Source: Nostoc sp. LEGE 06077 (GTDB taxonomy: Bacteria > Cyanobacteriota > Cyanobacteriia > Cyanobacteriales > Nostocaceae). Taken from it: a DNA stretch of 64,000 nucleotides. The DNA lies in contig NZ_JADEWI010000006.1 in NCBI RefSeq assembly GCF_015207705.1, positions 1-64,000 on the forward strand, written 5' to 3'. The position numbers were made by a program, and so were the translations under genes. Shown here piece by piece: positions 24,007 through 33,772 of this stretch. The notes below the pieces were generated by a model that worked only from the letters and a program-made list of their open reading frames with translations, did no database searches and was not told the origin of the DNA. Numbering within the stretch: the stretch's first letter is position 1; the number at the start of each line of letters is the position of its first letter.

Positions 24007-24860
24007 TGTTCTTTAAAACTTGATTTACCTAGATTTGTTGTTGTGAGAGGGTTATTGCGCTGTGGTGGTATTTCTAACAAGCGCTTTCCACCCAGTAGCA
24101 TGAGTTTTTCAACCAATTGCATTGATACTCCGGCGGTGCTGGCGGCGACGACAAGTTCCTCTCCTTGCGATCGCAACTCCACAAGTTGGTTCAGACGCTT
24201 CCAGAGCTTGCTGTCTGTCGTAACCCACTGGTTTTTTAGAGCAACTTGCATCCCTTTGGCGATATGTCTGCTATCAGATAATGCGGTGTAACTGACCTTT
24301 GGTTTTACTTCTTCAGGTTTGCTAGGAGTGTCGCCAATAATTTCAATTTGGCTGTACTCTGGTGTGCCACTGCCCGCTACAATCCGGAAGTGATAGCTTT
24401 TCCTTGTTGAGCCAGATTCGGTAATCACCGTCATGTGCGCCCCGTAAGGAGCTGGTGGTAAACCGGGGATTTTGACTGTCTCGATGCGGCGAATGTGAAT
24501 TAGTCCTGCACCCGTGCTGCTTCCAGAACACTTACCCAAGCCCTCAAGACATCCGTCTACATCAAAAACAAACCTAGATGGGTCATCCAGCCAGATTTTC
24601 TTGATAATTTCTCTGGTGTTGTAGAACGATATTGATACCCCATGTCCGGGCCAGACCTTAACTGTCTGCAATTGAGCATTTTCCCCTGATACCTGGGACG
24701 CTGCGACTTGACGGATAGTATTTGCTAGTACAAGTTGGTTTGGTGCAAGCACGGAGGTGATGGTGAGGCATCCGCTAAAGGCGATTGCGCGGAGCGCAGT
24801 GCCAGAGGCGATCGCCCAAGGCATCCTTAAACTAAAATCTGCTATATCTCTTAGTTTCAC
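24003..24860 (-). CDS. Candidate VirB9/TraK-like periplasmic protein
   Basis: 285 residues with a membrane or signal segment near 25-47. The part at about 60-110, VKVWPGHGVSISFYNTREII followed by KIWLDDPSRFVFDVDG, fits the N-terminal beta domain of TraK/VirB9/TrbG proteins, which form the outer ring of the channel. The rest is not recognised. It overlaps its neighbours by 4 bp on both sides and follows the VirB10-like gene, the usual partner. The signal region contains a GC-rich repeat (bases about 24780-24815) that encodes AIASGTALRAIA, so the N-terminus has been altered by a genomic repeat. Assignment is tentative. Confidence 0.45.
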   Translation of the reverse strand: MKLRDIADFSLRMPWAIASGTALRAIAFSGCLTITSVLAPNQLVLANTIRQVAASQVSGENAQLQTVKVWPGHGVSISFYNTREIIKKIWLDDPSRFVFDVDGCLEGLGKCSGSSTGAGLIHIRRIETVKIPGLPPAPYGAHMTVITESGSTRKSYHFRIVAGSGTPEYSQIEIIGDTPSKPEEVKPKVSYTALSDSRHIAKGMQVALKNQWVTTDSKLWKRLNQLVELRSQGEELVVAASTAGVSMQLVEKLMLLGGKRLLEIPPQRNNPLTTTNLGKSSFKEQ

Positions 24861-26683
24861 AGCTTGATTGACCTATCGACTTTGATTGTGATTTTGGTGT
24901 CTTTAGGCACATACCAAACATTGGGACGGCGATTGATTTCGTCAGTAGCACGTTCTGTCCGCTTGCTGACTGTTTCGCCAAGTTTACCAAAGGCACCTTC
25001 AAGGAAAGCAGCTCCCAGGTTGCGGTTGTTATTGCGGCTGCGGGTTCTTGTCCCACCTAAAGGTAAATCTTCTGTGACTTCTTCATCCGGCTGGTTAATA
25101 ATTTCCCCTACCTTGGCAAGACCAGCTATTGTCCCTAATGTGGCATCATATTTGGCAATTTCAGATCCCTTGTCGTCGTAAGGTCTGGCGATTAGGGGTG
25201 AACCCGCCTCTCCCAAAACCGATATCGTTCCAGGTGATAGAGGATATTCTGTGCCATCCTTGAGGATGGCCGTGACTTCGGCACGCACGCCTGATGTGCT
25301 ATCAACCGAAATCATAGCGATAGTTACTTGCGTTCCTGCGGGAATGGCTATTTCACCAGTATTGCTATAAAGCGGCTCGTTCAACCGGGCGACAAACCGT
25401 AATGTATTTGTCTGCTCCTGGGAACGAGCGTTATTACTGGTTTGGGGCATAACGAGTGGAGTTACCAAGGTTGCACTTGCAAACGAACCGACAACTAAAT
25501 ACTGCGGTTGTGTTTCTTGGAGTATCTGCGCTTCTTCTGGCAGGTAGTTATTTGCAACTTGTTCGGCTTGCTGAGTGGAGTTGTTTTCTTTATTACTAGC
25601 AGAACTGGATTCTACGGTCTTTTCTTTGTCAAGTTCTAAGCTAATTTGTGGCTCTTTCACCGAGAAGCTATAAATAACTGGCACGGCTTGATTGTTATCT
25701 TTGTGATCAGTATTGCCATACTCAGGAGTACTATCATTTGTGGTTATAGGTTGCCAACGCGGGCGCAGTTCTTCAACTTGATTAGGAGTATTGGTAACTG
25801 TTTCGGTATTCTCGCTGCGTCGGCTACGGCGACGACCGGAGCGATTGCTATTTTGTTCTGCTGGGCGTAATGTTTCTTCAGTTTTACCTGTAACTTCTTG
25901 TACTGTTGTGTTTGTAGGTTCACTGACAGTGGTACTGGCTAGCATATACTCAACTCGACCAACCGAACCCAGGTTACGCAGGCGTTCGAGTTCGGCTATT
26001 GGATCTTTGGCAACACTCTGGTTGCTGGCAACTAATTGTTTGGCAAATTTTGGCAGAGGAGCGCTAGGACGCAGAGGTGGTATTGGCTGTGAGGCCACTA
26101 CTCTACGTGTTGGTCTAACAGGTTCGGGTGTTTCTTCCCGGTATACACGTCTTCTGGAAGTAGGGGGAGTTTCTTGAGCAACTACCCTTCGTTGTCGAAT
26201 AGAACGGGTTTTCTCTTGGTTTTTGGCTTGTTCTTCTTCAGTAGCTTCTTTTTTCTCCTCTTTGTCTTCTGTGTTAGCTTTACCATTTAGGGCATCAAGT
26301 TCTTCCTGTTGCTTGGCGAGGGCAAGTTTGGCATAAACATCGCCTTCTTTTTTCTCAGATGCGGCAACTGTGGGAGTTGGAGTAGTTAATTCTGGCTTTT
26401 TGGCGTTTTTACTACCCCCATTCATCATGCCGTTGAGGACAACAAATATAACTAGAAACCCAGCACCAAATGCACCACCAATAATTCCTAATCTTGACCA
26501 GGGAGATGTAACAAAGTCGTGTTTAGTTTGGATTAACGCGGGGTATTCTACTTCAGTTTCATCTTCTTCAACTACCTCAAATTGTGAATTTTCAACTTCA
26601 TCTTCTTCTGCCCTGTCAATTGGTAAAAGGCTATTTACGGAAGATATATGTTTATTGGAAGCCTCATTTTCTAGCTGTAACAT
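24857..26683 (-). CDS. VirB10/TrbI/TraB-like channel protein
   Basis: 608 residues. Short cytoplasmic N-terminus, one membrane helix at about 66-86, a long Pro/Glu/Arg-rich periplasmic linker (about 95-400) and a C-terminal VirB10-type beta-barrel domain. The latter shows EIAIPAGTQVTIAMISVDST, the usual ILKDG, and the final VWYVPKDTKITIKVDR. VirB10 spans both membranes and transmits energy to the channel. The linker is longer than in Ti or F plasmids, as often in cyanobacteria. The gene overlaps the VirB9-like gene by 4 bp. Confidence 0.8.
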   Translation of the reverse strand: MLQLENEASNKHISSVNSLLPIDRAEEDEVENSQFEVVEEDETEVEYPALIQTKHDFVTSPWSRLGIIGGAFGAGFLVIFVVLNGMMNGGSKNAKKPELTTPTPTVAASEKKEGDVYAKLALAKQQEELDALNGKANTEDKEEKKEATEEEQAKNQEKTRSIRQRRVVAQETPPTSRRRVYREETPEPVRPTRRVVASQPIPPLRPSAPLPKFAKQLVASNQSVAKDPIAELERLRNLGSVGRVEYMLASTTVSEPTNTTVQEVTGKTEETLRPAEQNSNRSGRRRSRRSENTETVTNTPNQVEELRPRWQPITTNDSTPEYGNTDHKDNNQAVPVIYSFSVKEPQISLELDKEKTVESSSASNKENNSTQQAEQVANNYLPEEAQILQETQPQYLVVGSFASATLVTPLVMPQTSNNARSQEQTNTLRFVARLNEPLYSNTGEIAIPAGTQVTIAMISVDSTSGVRAEVTAILKDGTEYPLSPGTISVLGEAGSPLIARPYDDKGSEIAKYDATLGTIAGLAKVGEIINQPDEEVTEDLPLGGTRTRSRNNNRNLGAAFLEGAFGKLGETVSKRTERATDEINRRPNVWYVPKDTKITIKVDRSIKL

Positions 26684-26707
26684 AGTTTTCTTCTTGATTA
26701 ACTATTT

Positions 26708-27484
26708 TTATTTCTTACCGAGGTTATAATCAACGATTTGAGTAATTTCTAAACCTGGTTCTCGTACTAAATAAATTTTCTTATCGAGTTCAGTTGGCTT
26801 ATTTGGTAATTTGGGAGTATCGACAGCTTCGACAGTAATTGTTTTGTTAAAAGCGATTCCTTTGCCTTGGTTTTCGTTCCTATTAAAGCTGACGAGCGTA
26901 GCGATATAATCGACTTCCCACTGTCCATCTTTGATTTTTCTGGGTTCAGAGATATGGCGAGTTACAAGTGAAACTTGAACTTCACCGTTAAATACACCAC
27001 TTGGAACGATTTCTGCTAATTTCTTGAGAAAATTTGCCCGAAAATCTTGGTTTTCAGATAGTGCAAATGCAGCTTCCCAGGCTCTAGTGGGAATTTTTTT
27101 TCTACTATTTTTTGTTGTTTGAATATCTATTCCCCTATCAGGTTTAGTGACATTTTCACCATTCTCTGTTGCTTCGATTATTCCGTTCCAACCGAACATT
27201 TTAATCATGCTATCTGAGATAAAGCGTTTGATAGTTTCGGCTTCGCGTTCGTTGGGAGCAGCAAATTTACCAGGTGAAATAGACCCATCTTGGAGTTGCA
27301 CTATCGTCATGCCTTTGACATGATGATTTGTGCTAGCACTCATACCAATATTTATGATTTGCAATAGGGTAGATAAGATAGTTCCTCCTGCTGTAACCGC
27401 GATCGCCATTGCAATAGGTGTGGACGTAGATTGCCCATAACTGAGGAGCCGAGCTGGTTGAGATTTAGACTTAGGTTTAAGCAT
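26708..27484 (-). CDS. Candidate VirB8/TraE-like inner-membrane protein
   Basis: 258 residues. A cytoplasmic N-terminus of about 20 residues, one membrane helix (about 24-48, PIAMAIAVTAGGTILSTLLQ) and a periplasmic domain. The latter has helices followed by a long curved-sheet pattern (EVQVSLVTRHISEPRKIKDG, QWEVDYIATLVSFNR, KTITVEAVDTP), which resembles VirB8/TraE proteins, the inner-membrane assembly factor of the channel. Position between the VirB6- and VirB10-like genes agrees. Sequence identity with known VirB8 cannot be judged here. Confidence 0.5.
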   Translation of the reverse strand: MLKPKSKSQPARLLSYGQSTSTPIAMAIAVTAGGTILSTLLQIINIGMSASTNHHVKGMTIVQLQDGSISPGKFAAPNEREAETIKRFISDSMIKMFGWNGIIEATENGENVTKPDRGIDIQTTKNSRKKIPTRAWEAAFALSENQDFRANFLKKLAEIVPSGVFNGEVQVSLVTRHISEPRKIKDGQWEVDYIATLVSFNRNENQGKGIAFNKTITVEAVDTPKLPNKPTELDKKIYLVREPGLEITQIVDYNLGKK

Positions 27485-27497
27485 AATTATTTGTTAA

Positions 27498-28649
27498 TTA
27501 CTTTCTAAGTTTGATTTTGGAACTAACAAATTTGGTGGCGTTGACAGCAACCGTAGCAGTTGTACTTGCTCCACCAGTAGCGATTCCTGCTGCAATTTCA
27601 GAGCCAAATGCTACTGTTTTACCTAATCCTGTCCAAACAGCTATTCCACCACCTGCGGCTAATGCAGATGCCAGGATAGGAGAAACTAACCCAACAAAAA
27701 GCAGAAATATCATCGGTTGATTTTGTTCGGAATTAGCGATAAGTTGTCCGCACAAACCAATAATTATGTTGAAGCAGAGTTTCGCCATTCCAACGGTGAA
27801 ATAACCAGTTAGCCAAGCGAAAATAGGTTTTGCACCAAAGGGGAGTAGCGAACCGCCTATTGCCAACGGGCCAAGTAGGGCAGTTAAAAGCATCGTGAAT
27901 TCGATACCCCACTGGTAAGCGTTATTGAGGGCGAGGAGGATGACTGCGACAAATCCGGTAATCATTGAACCGATTGTGCTGGTGATAGTATTACCAATCT
28001 TTTCGGCGATTTGACCAGGGGAGAGATTTTCGAGCGCGTCTTTGGCATCAGATAAAGCCTGAAGTGGGTTAAATTCCCAACTACCGCTATCGGGGGCTTC
28101 TCCTTTAAATAGATCAGGGGCTGAGGTTTTAAGTTCTGCTTCTGCTTGTTGCAAGCAGGTGATTGAATCTTGCGTGTTACCAGGGATGGAACGGCATCTT
28201 TCCATTGCCGCCCCTACTTGCTGCTGGAGGGCAATATTACCGACTGCACGGTTGAATGCTACTTCTAGGTTGGCTCCGGCAGCAGTAAATTCCAGGATGT
28301 CATTATTAACAGTATTAATGTATCCCCGGATGGCGAGTGTTCCACTTCTGAGTAAAGTGCCATTATTAGCTAGTAGCCCGATAACCAGAATGGGCCATAT
28401 CCAACTGGAGAGAGCTTTCATATCTTCTTGATTTATCCAGTTTTTGCCTAACTCAACCATAAAAAGGGTGAGTGTAGCGATCGCAAAAAACTGACCAACT
28501 TTGCACATCGAGCCGTACAAGTTACCGTTGAGGGTTTCCTGCCAAAGTTCATTGAAACCTTCTGCTACTAGTTGCGCTCCAGCTGACGCATTTTCTAAAA
28601 TGTCTTGTCCAAAGAATGGGTCGGTTGCAATTACAAGATGTTCTAACAT
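27498..28649 (-). CDS. Candidate VirB6/TrbL-like polytopic membrane protein
   Basis: 383 residues with about six to seven membrane helices: two near 48-105 (MCKVGQFFAIATLTLFMVEL; WIWPILVIGLLANNG), a hydrophilic loop of about 90 residues with three cysteines, then four or five helices from about 225 to the end (GSMITGFVAVILLALNNAY, FTMLLTALLGPLAIGGSLLP, PMIFLLFVGLVSPILASALA). This layout is that of VirB6/TrbL, the inner-membrane channel component. It ends 13 bp before the VirB8-like gene. Family assignment rests on topology and context. Confidence 0.55.
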   Translation of the reverse strand: MLEHLVIATDPFFGQDILENASAGAQLVAEGFNELWQETLNGNLYGSMCKVGQFFAIATLTLFMVELGKNWINQEDMKALSSWIWPILVIGLLANNGTLLRSGTLAIRGYINTVNNDILEFTAAGANLEVAFNRAVGNIALQQQVGAAMERCRSIPGNTQDSITCLQQAEAELKTSAPDLFKGEAPDSGSWEFNPLQALSDAKDALENLSPGQIAEKIGNTITSTIGSMITGFVAVILLALNNAYQWGIEFTMLLTALLGPLAIGGSLLPFGAKPIFAWLTGYFTVGMAKLCFNIIIGLCGQLIANSEQNQPMIFLLFVGLVSPILASALAAGGGIAVWTGLGKTVAFGSEIAAGIATGGASTTATVAVNATKFVSSKIKLRK

Positions 28650-28719
28650 GGTCTGTATTATGTACCTGATAGAGAATTGGTCATCTCAATTGCAGAGATG
28701 ACCAACTAATTAAGGTGAA

Positions 28720-29448
28720 TTATTCACCTGCGGTAGTTTTGAGACTGCTAAACCCACTGATTTCGATATACTGGGCGCTAATACCGTCCATCATCAGGTT
28801 TTGACGACGGCGATCGCTTGCCCCTTGTTCGGCAAGTTGAGATAGCATTAAGTTAGTTTGCTGGGCATCGTGCCGTGTTTGCAGTCCGTCAATGCGAGAT
28901 TGACCCAACATTGAGACAATTTGCGAGTTTTGAGCAGCAATGACCTTGAGGATGTTTTGTGAAGCATCCATTGGTTGTGCAGATTCTGCGAGTTCTTTGG
29001 CCTCAGCTACAGTTTGTTCAGTTGCTTCTATCTCATTTTTGGTACGTTCCTGACCGACTTCCCCTAAGACGCTGGCGATCGTGGCGCGGGTGGTTTCTCT
29101 CTCCAGTTCGTTAGCTGCACTGACCGCAGCTTCAACTGTGTTGCTTTCATTCCAGTTACCCTTGCTCTTAAGTTGCTCTTTGAGCTTTTCGGCTGAGTTT
29201 ACTGGGTCTGGCATATCCATACTGCCAGTCTGAATAGCAGTTTTAGCTTCGCCTTTCATCCCACCCCATTTATTAGTTCCTGAAGTGAGTTCCTTTTTGG
29301 TTTCCTCAAAATAGTTATTGAATTTCCCTAAAACCTTGAAGAAATCGTCAATTGAAAAGGCATAGCTAGGTGCTGTACCGAGTAAAGTAACCAGACCAAT
29401 TATTGACCCGATTATTACTCCTTTCTTAGTAAACTTGAATTTTGGTTT
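28720..29448 (-). CDS. Candidate VirB5/TrbJ-like secreted protein
   Basis: 242 residues from the ATG at 29448; a TTG at 29475 would add nine. Signal peptide with a basic N-terminus and GVIIGSIIGLVTLLGTAPSY, cleaved near SYA. The mature protein is almost wholly helical with coiled-coil heptads (about 110-220, rich in Q, E, A), as in VirB5/TrbJ pilus-tip proteins. It lies between VirB4- and VirB6-like genes, the classical position of virB5. Assignment by plan and place. Confidence 0.5.
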   Translation of the reverse strand, partial: KPKFKFTKKGVIIGSIIGLVTLLGTAPSYAFSIDDFFKVLGKFNNYFEETKKELTSGTNKWGGMKGEAKTAIQTGSMDMPDPVNSAEKLKEQLKSKGNWNESNTVEAAVSAANELERETTRATIASVLGEVGQERTKNEIEATEQTVAEAKELAESAQPMDASQNILKVIAAQNSQIVSMLGQSRIDGLQTRHDAQQTNLMLSQLAEQGASDRRRQNLMMDGISAQYIEISGFSSLKTTAGE

Positions 29449-29563
29449 CATACTTTTGGTGGATAAAATAATCAATGTGGCAATTAAAGTTAAGCCACTT
29501 GTTTATGAGTTATTGATTCTTGTTTTTATAAATCCAGGTTATTCTTAGTTTTTCTTCTATAAT

Positions 29564-32392
29564 TTATGCTGACTTTAATTGCTGATTGTTATTGTTATCG
29601 AATAATTGTTGTGCTTCTTGGCTTAACTCATCTCCCCGAAGCATTTGTATGTAGCTTTCTGAAAATTTCACCATACCCAGCATTGGATTATCGGCATATT
29701 TATTGAGAAATAGAGTGCGTAATTCTTGCTCGTTTGGGTTATTTGCTACTGCTGCAAGTAAGCAATAAGCAGGATAATACCTACAGAAAGTAAGTTTGCC
29801 ATTATCGTCAAGTAACCACTGTGAATAAATACTTTCACGTTTTGGGAAGAATGCTTCGGTACTATTACGCGCGATAATTTCATAAGGATATTTAAACCTG
29901 TTCACAAATGGGTCAACTGCCGATATTTGAATCCGACCAATCAGGCGAGTTGTGATGTTAGCAAATATCTTGGAAGCAGACTTACTTTGGAAGATACTTT
30001 CTGGTTCTTGGGCAGATAAAATTACACGTATACCTGCTTTTGCACCGTTAGCGCAGAGTCTACCAATTAGCTCGGCTATGCTCTCAAAATTGAATAAAAT
30101 TGGTGCTTCATCTAAGAAAAAGATTGATACTTTAGATGATAAAGCTCTACGTAAGGCTGCGGAATAGGCACTCAGGGCAAGGACTGCGGCATCGGCTTCA
30201 CTCCCAAGCGATCGCAGTGCGAATACAAGCAATCGAGCATCAGTTTTAAAGCTAGATGGATTGGCGATTGACTGCCCAACTCGTGAATTTAGCCAAAACT
30301 TTAATCGTAATCTGATTTGGTCAAGGGCATCGAGGATTTCTTTACTATTATTGGTGATGGAATCGAGCTTGATAAATCCAGGCGAACAATAATTATAGAA
30401 ATCTTTAAGTGTGGGAATATCTGCCCATTCAGGTGTTCCCAATCCATTTTCTAGGGCTAGCTTGTACCGAAGTTTGATATCTTCATCGTTATAAAAAGTT
30501 TCAATTGTGATTGTAATGATACTTTCAATATTTGATACTGTTGTCGGACTTACCCCTACAGGATTTGTCCCTAGTACCATAATCATTAATGTTGATTTCA
30601 AGAATTCCTTGAAATCGGTCATTCTTTCTTTAATAACTTCAGGCTCATATCCCCTTAAATCAGGTAATTCAAATAAATTGTTTGATTCTTTACTAATATC
30701 GAAATATGCCCCTTCTTCTCCCATGAATTTGGTGTAGTCGGTAAACGTGCTAGTACCATCGGGTTTGGGATAATCAAGCGCAATTACGGGAATGTTTTGA
30801 GCCAAGGCAGGTGTTAATAGACCTGCTACTAAGACAGATTTACCCGCACGGGTAGTACCAAAAATGGCAAGATTTTTGTGCTGCTTGTACAAGTCAAGAT
30901 GTACTGGAGTTCCTCCCTCTTCAGCAATTAGCTCAAACCCGGATTTATCTCCTGTAGCTGTTCTAACTATCGGCATGAGTCCGGGAACTTCTGATGAGAA
31001 ATAGGGGAGGCGACGGTTAAAGGGCCTTGTAAGTAGGTTTTCCCAAACAACAGGTACACATTGTAACCATGTTTTCCAGGCATACTCGATTTCTCTATCA
31101 ACTACAGCAGGTCGCAAGAAGCAGCTAGAAAGGTATTGGCAAGCTTCATCAAGTTTTTGACGACTGTGACGATGGACACAAAAAACAACAGCAGTATGAA
31201 TCGGGAGACTGCCTCTGAGGATAGTTTCTTGTGCCTTAACTGCCTCCTCGATGTTCATATTGGCTTTTACGTCAATTGATCCCTTTTCAGAAGACATCGC
31301 GCTGGAGGTAATTGACTGTTTGGTAATCCGTTGCAGAGCAGTTTTGGCGAGTCCCTGGTTGGCTTTAGATAGCTGGCAGATAATCTCGGTGTCGGAGATT
31401 TTTTCTTTGGATATTACCTCCCAGAGATATCGAAGCTGGGCGTATTCGTCTACCCAGCCCTGGGGCTTTTCGCTAAACTGAAGAACGCCGATATACCTGT
31501 CTTGCAGTCTTACCCAGCTGCGATCGAGAAACGGGACAGATTTTTCATTCTCTAGCATCAGGTGGCGAATGTGAAAATCGCTAGTTTGAACTTCTCGAAG
31601 TCCCTCTTCATCTAATATGAGGGGATTGGGAACTTTGGGTGCATCGCTACGGTTAAATTGGCTCCAAAGAATTGACCATACTTCCTCACTCGTGACTGCT
31701 CGCACTGAAAGCCCCATCGAGTTTGTCAAAAGTTGTTCCCACCGTTGAAACCCAGAGGTAAAACTATCCCGTAAAATTGTTTCGATTCGTTCTTGCCGAA
31801 CACTGTGAATTTGTCCAGTAAATTGGAACCAGGCATTTTGCAATTGTTTGATAGTTTTTTCAATTGCATCATTTGAGCGACTATCTTCAGAAGCCAGCAC
31901 ACTATAGGTACACCAGAAACGTAAAAACTTATTTTTACGAGTTCCCGCTTTAGTAAGTTCTCTTGCCCGCAGACGTTCTGATCGCACTAATAAAGTTAGT
32001 TGCTCTAGGTCGCATTTATCCTCTATCTTTTTTAGTTCTTGCTGTCGGAGAAAATCATCAGTGAACGAACCAAGATGAATTGTTAAGGTTTCGCGTTCGG
32101 GAAGTTCTTTGAGTCCACCCTCAATATTTTCAAAAATTGGGATAATCTGTTCTTCTGGTAAAGACGGGTGGACTCCTTGTACGTCGAAGCAGAACTTGAT
32201 TTGAATATCTTCTTTTTTCTGGAGGATGAGTGCGCCGATATCTCTACGACCAGCAAGCGAGATACTTGCAATCCCGGCTAAATGAGTAATATCCTCAAAC
32301 GGTGTCAGATTTTTGACAACACCTAATTGTTCGGTATCGAGGGATTTTTTACCAATTTTGTCCTTTGTTTTCGTTGAGGCGGTCGAACTCAT
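29564..32392 (-). CDS. VirB4/TraC-like conjugation ATPase
   Basis: 942 residues, the large ATPase that powers pilus assembly and DNA transfer. N-terminal VirB4 domain to about 450, then the RecA-like core: Walker A GTTRAGKS at 512-519 (LAIFGTTRAGKSVLVAGLL), DYPKPDG, Walker B with IFFLDEAP near 755 and the sensor VILSAQEPESIF. Length and motif order match VirB4/TraC. It begins 42 bp after the VirB3-like gene, the standard order. Active-site residues are complete. Confidence 0.85.
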   Translation of the reverse strand: MSSTASTKTKDKIGKKSLDTEQLGVVKNLTPFEDITHLAGIASISLAGRRDIGALILQKKEDIQIKFCFDVQGVHPSLPEEQIIPIFENIEGGLKELPERETLTIHLGSFTDDFLRQQELKKIEDKCDLEQLTLLVRSERLRARELTKAGTRKNKFLRFWCTYSVLASEDSRSNDAIEKTIKQLQNAWFQFTGQIHSVRQERIETILRDSFTSGFQRWEQLLTNSMGLSVRAVTSEEVWSILWSQFNRSDAPKVPNPLILDEEGLREVQTSDFHIRHLMLENEKSVPFLDRSWVRLQDRYIGVLQFSEKPQGWVDEYAQLRYLWEVISKEKISDTEIICQLSKANQGLAKTALQRITKQSITSSAMSSEKGSIDVKANMNIEEAVKAQETILRGSLPIHTAVVFCVHRHSRQKLDEACQYLSSCFLRPAVVDREIEYAWKTWLQCVPVVWENLLTRPFNRRLPYFSSEVPGLMPIVRTATGDKSGFELIAEEGGTPVHLDLYKQHKNLAIFGTTRAGKSVLVAGLLTPALAQNIPVIALDYPKPDGTSTFTDYTKFMGEEGAYFDISKESNNLFELPDLRGYEPEVIKERMTDFKEFLKSTLMIMVLGTNPVGVSPTTVSNIESIITITIETFYNDEDIKLRYKLALENGLGTPEWADIPTLKDFYNYCSPGFIKLDSITNNSKEILDALDQIRLRLKFWLNSRVGQSIANPSSFKTDARLLVFALRSLGSEADAAVLALSAYSAALRRALSSKVSIFFLDEAPILFNFESIAELIGRLCANGAKAGIRVILSAQEPESIFQSKSASKIFANITTRLIGRIQISAVDPFVNRFKYPYEIIARNSTEAFFPKRESIYSQWLLDDNGKLTFCRYYPAYCLLAAVANNPNEQELRTLFLNKYADNPMLGMVKFSESYIQMLRGDELSQEAQQLFDNNNNQQLKSA

Positions 32393-32434
32393 AGCCTGTA
32401 GTTTCGTTCGGTGATATTTTTTACTTGAGCAGCT

Positions 32435-32770
32435 TTATCTGCGTTTTTTCAGCTGGTGCTTTTTCTGGGATTGAGGTTGTAAAGGATTAACGAGAGAAAC
32501 AAAAGGTTTATAGCCACGGGTGATGCGCGGCGTGCCGACAAACTTACCCAAGAAAGCTTTGTTGGCACTTACCGTCCACCAAGTTGCCCATCCCCAAGCA
32601 GTTACCATTCCGGTTGCCAGCCAGGAAGCTTGCATAAAACCCTTGACTACCATGTAAGAGATGAGAGCGATCGCACTCCAGGGAACAATTTGGTCGGCGG
32701 GGAATGGCCCAAGGCGTGGCTGTTCTCCTAATACGCGGTTGACAGTACGAAATTCCCGTTCTCTGGCCAT
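32435..32770 (-). CDS. Candidate VirB3/TraL-like membrane protein
   Basis: 111 residues. N-terminus EREFRTVNRVLGEQPRLGPF, then one or two membrane helices (about 30-72, VPWSAIALISYMVVKGFM and TGMVTAWGWATWWTVSA), and a basic C-terminal tail (KKHQLKKRR). VirB3/TraL proteins are small, with one or two helices, and their genes lie directly before virB4 as here. The TraL family is the more likely; the family assignment is by size, topology and order. Confidence 0.55.
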   Translation of the reverse strand: MAREREFRTVNRVLGEQPRLGPFPADQIVPWSAIALISYMVVKGFMQASWLATGMVTAWGWATWWTVSANKAFLGKFVGTPRITRGYKPFVSLVNPLQPQSQKKHQLKKRR

Positions 32771-32863
32771 TATGACGAAAGACGAAAGTCAGTTTTTGAA
32801 ATCTTGATGAGTGGCACTTGTGGAATTGTGCCACTCGTGGTGGCTTTTTTGACGAGTGACGTA

Positions 32864-33511
32864 TCAGCCTGTTACCAGTCCTGCAAGCAAGTCTCCGACT
32901 ACAACTGTGAGGGCAACGATAATTGGTGTACGGGCGATCGTTTGCCAATCTTCGTCATTTCTGGCTGCTTGAACGACCCTAATAAGACCAATACCAAGGT
33001 AAATTAGGAACAAACCTCGCAGTACTGCAAATACATATCGAATGATTGTTTCGTCAATACCTTCAAAATATTCTGTGAAGAAGTCCTCTGCGTTTTGCAT
33101 GAACTGGGCGTTTGCAGGTGCAGTGGCAATGTCCAACATAAATACTACACCTACCAAGCAAAACAGAACAGTATAAATATTGATGCCATACTTGCGCTGC
33201 CATTTCTCAAAGTTGGAAAGTAGCAAGTTTGCTTCCTTGGGTAGTAACGCCACAATGCCAGTTCCAAACGCGAGTGATGCCATCACCATGTGGTGGAGTG
33301 AGATATCTGCAATCATCAAGCCCGTACCAACTGCCATCAGTCCGGCAATGCTAGCGTTTTCTTTCCAGTTGCGCTTTTTGCGGCGGGTGGAAGCGGGGTA
33401 TCCGTATTCTTCGTTGGAAGGAATGCGATCTGCGCTTCTCTGCGAGACGCTCCGCGAACGCAGCAGCGCTTCGCTATCGCTACCAAAATCAGATTCGTAG
33501 TCTGTTTTCAT
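32864..33511 (-). CDS. Candidate conjugative pilin precursor (VirB2-like) with long leader
   Basis: 215 residues. The N-terminal 55 are hydrophilic and Arg/Ser-rich, partly encoded by an inserted GC-rich repeat (bases about 33436-33475). Membrane helices follow at about 55-75, 80-95 and 115-135. The last 85 residues look like a pilin: a cleavage-like ATAPANAQF, then two hydrophobic helices (RYVFAVLRGLFLIYLGIGLI and TPIIVALTVVVGDLLAGLV) joined by a short polar loop. It is the first gene of the tra operon, where the pilin gene usually stands. The upstream helices are unusual for a pilin, so a different TraA/TrbC-like role is possible. Confidence 0.45.
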   Translation of the reverse strand: MKTDYESDFGSDSEALLRSRSVSQRSADRIPSNEEYGYPASTRRKKRNWKENASIAGLMAVGTGLMIADISLHHMVMASLAFGTGIVALLPKEANLLLSNFEKWQRKYGINIYTVLFCLVGVVFMLDIATAPANAQFMQNAEDFFTEYFEGIDETIIRYVFAVLRGLFLIYLGIGLIRVVQAARNDEDWQTIARTPIIVALTVVVGDLLAGLVTG

Positions 33512-33772
33512 AAAAAGATTATTTCAGAAATTAGTGGATGAAACTTTGTAGGGGTAACTAAGGTCGAATTACTGCTTTTTACCAAAGTTTTGATTGGAGT
33601 AAATATCTGCTCCAACTTCTCACTTGTGAAATTATTTTATGAGATTAATAACCGGAAAATCATCTAAAAATTTTCTATTTTTAAACACTATGTTTTTCAG
33701 TAAATCATTCAGTAAAAACTCAGGCAAATTTGCTTGACAAGTTACAATAATTAAATCAGTGATTGATTTCAT

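Noticed and set aside
24857-26683. Plus-strand frames of 74-128 codons inside the VirB10-like gene
   Set aside because: They are complements of the Pro/Arg/Glu-rich linker; no start signal or family match.
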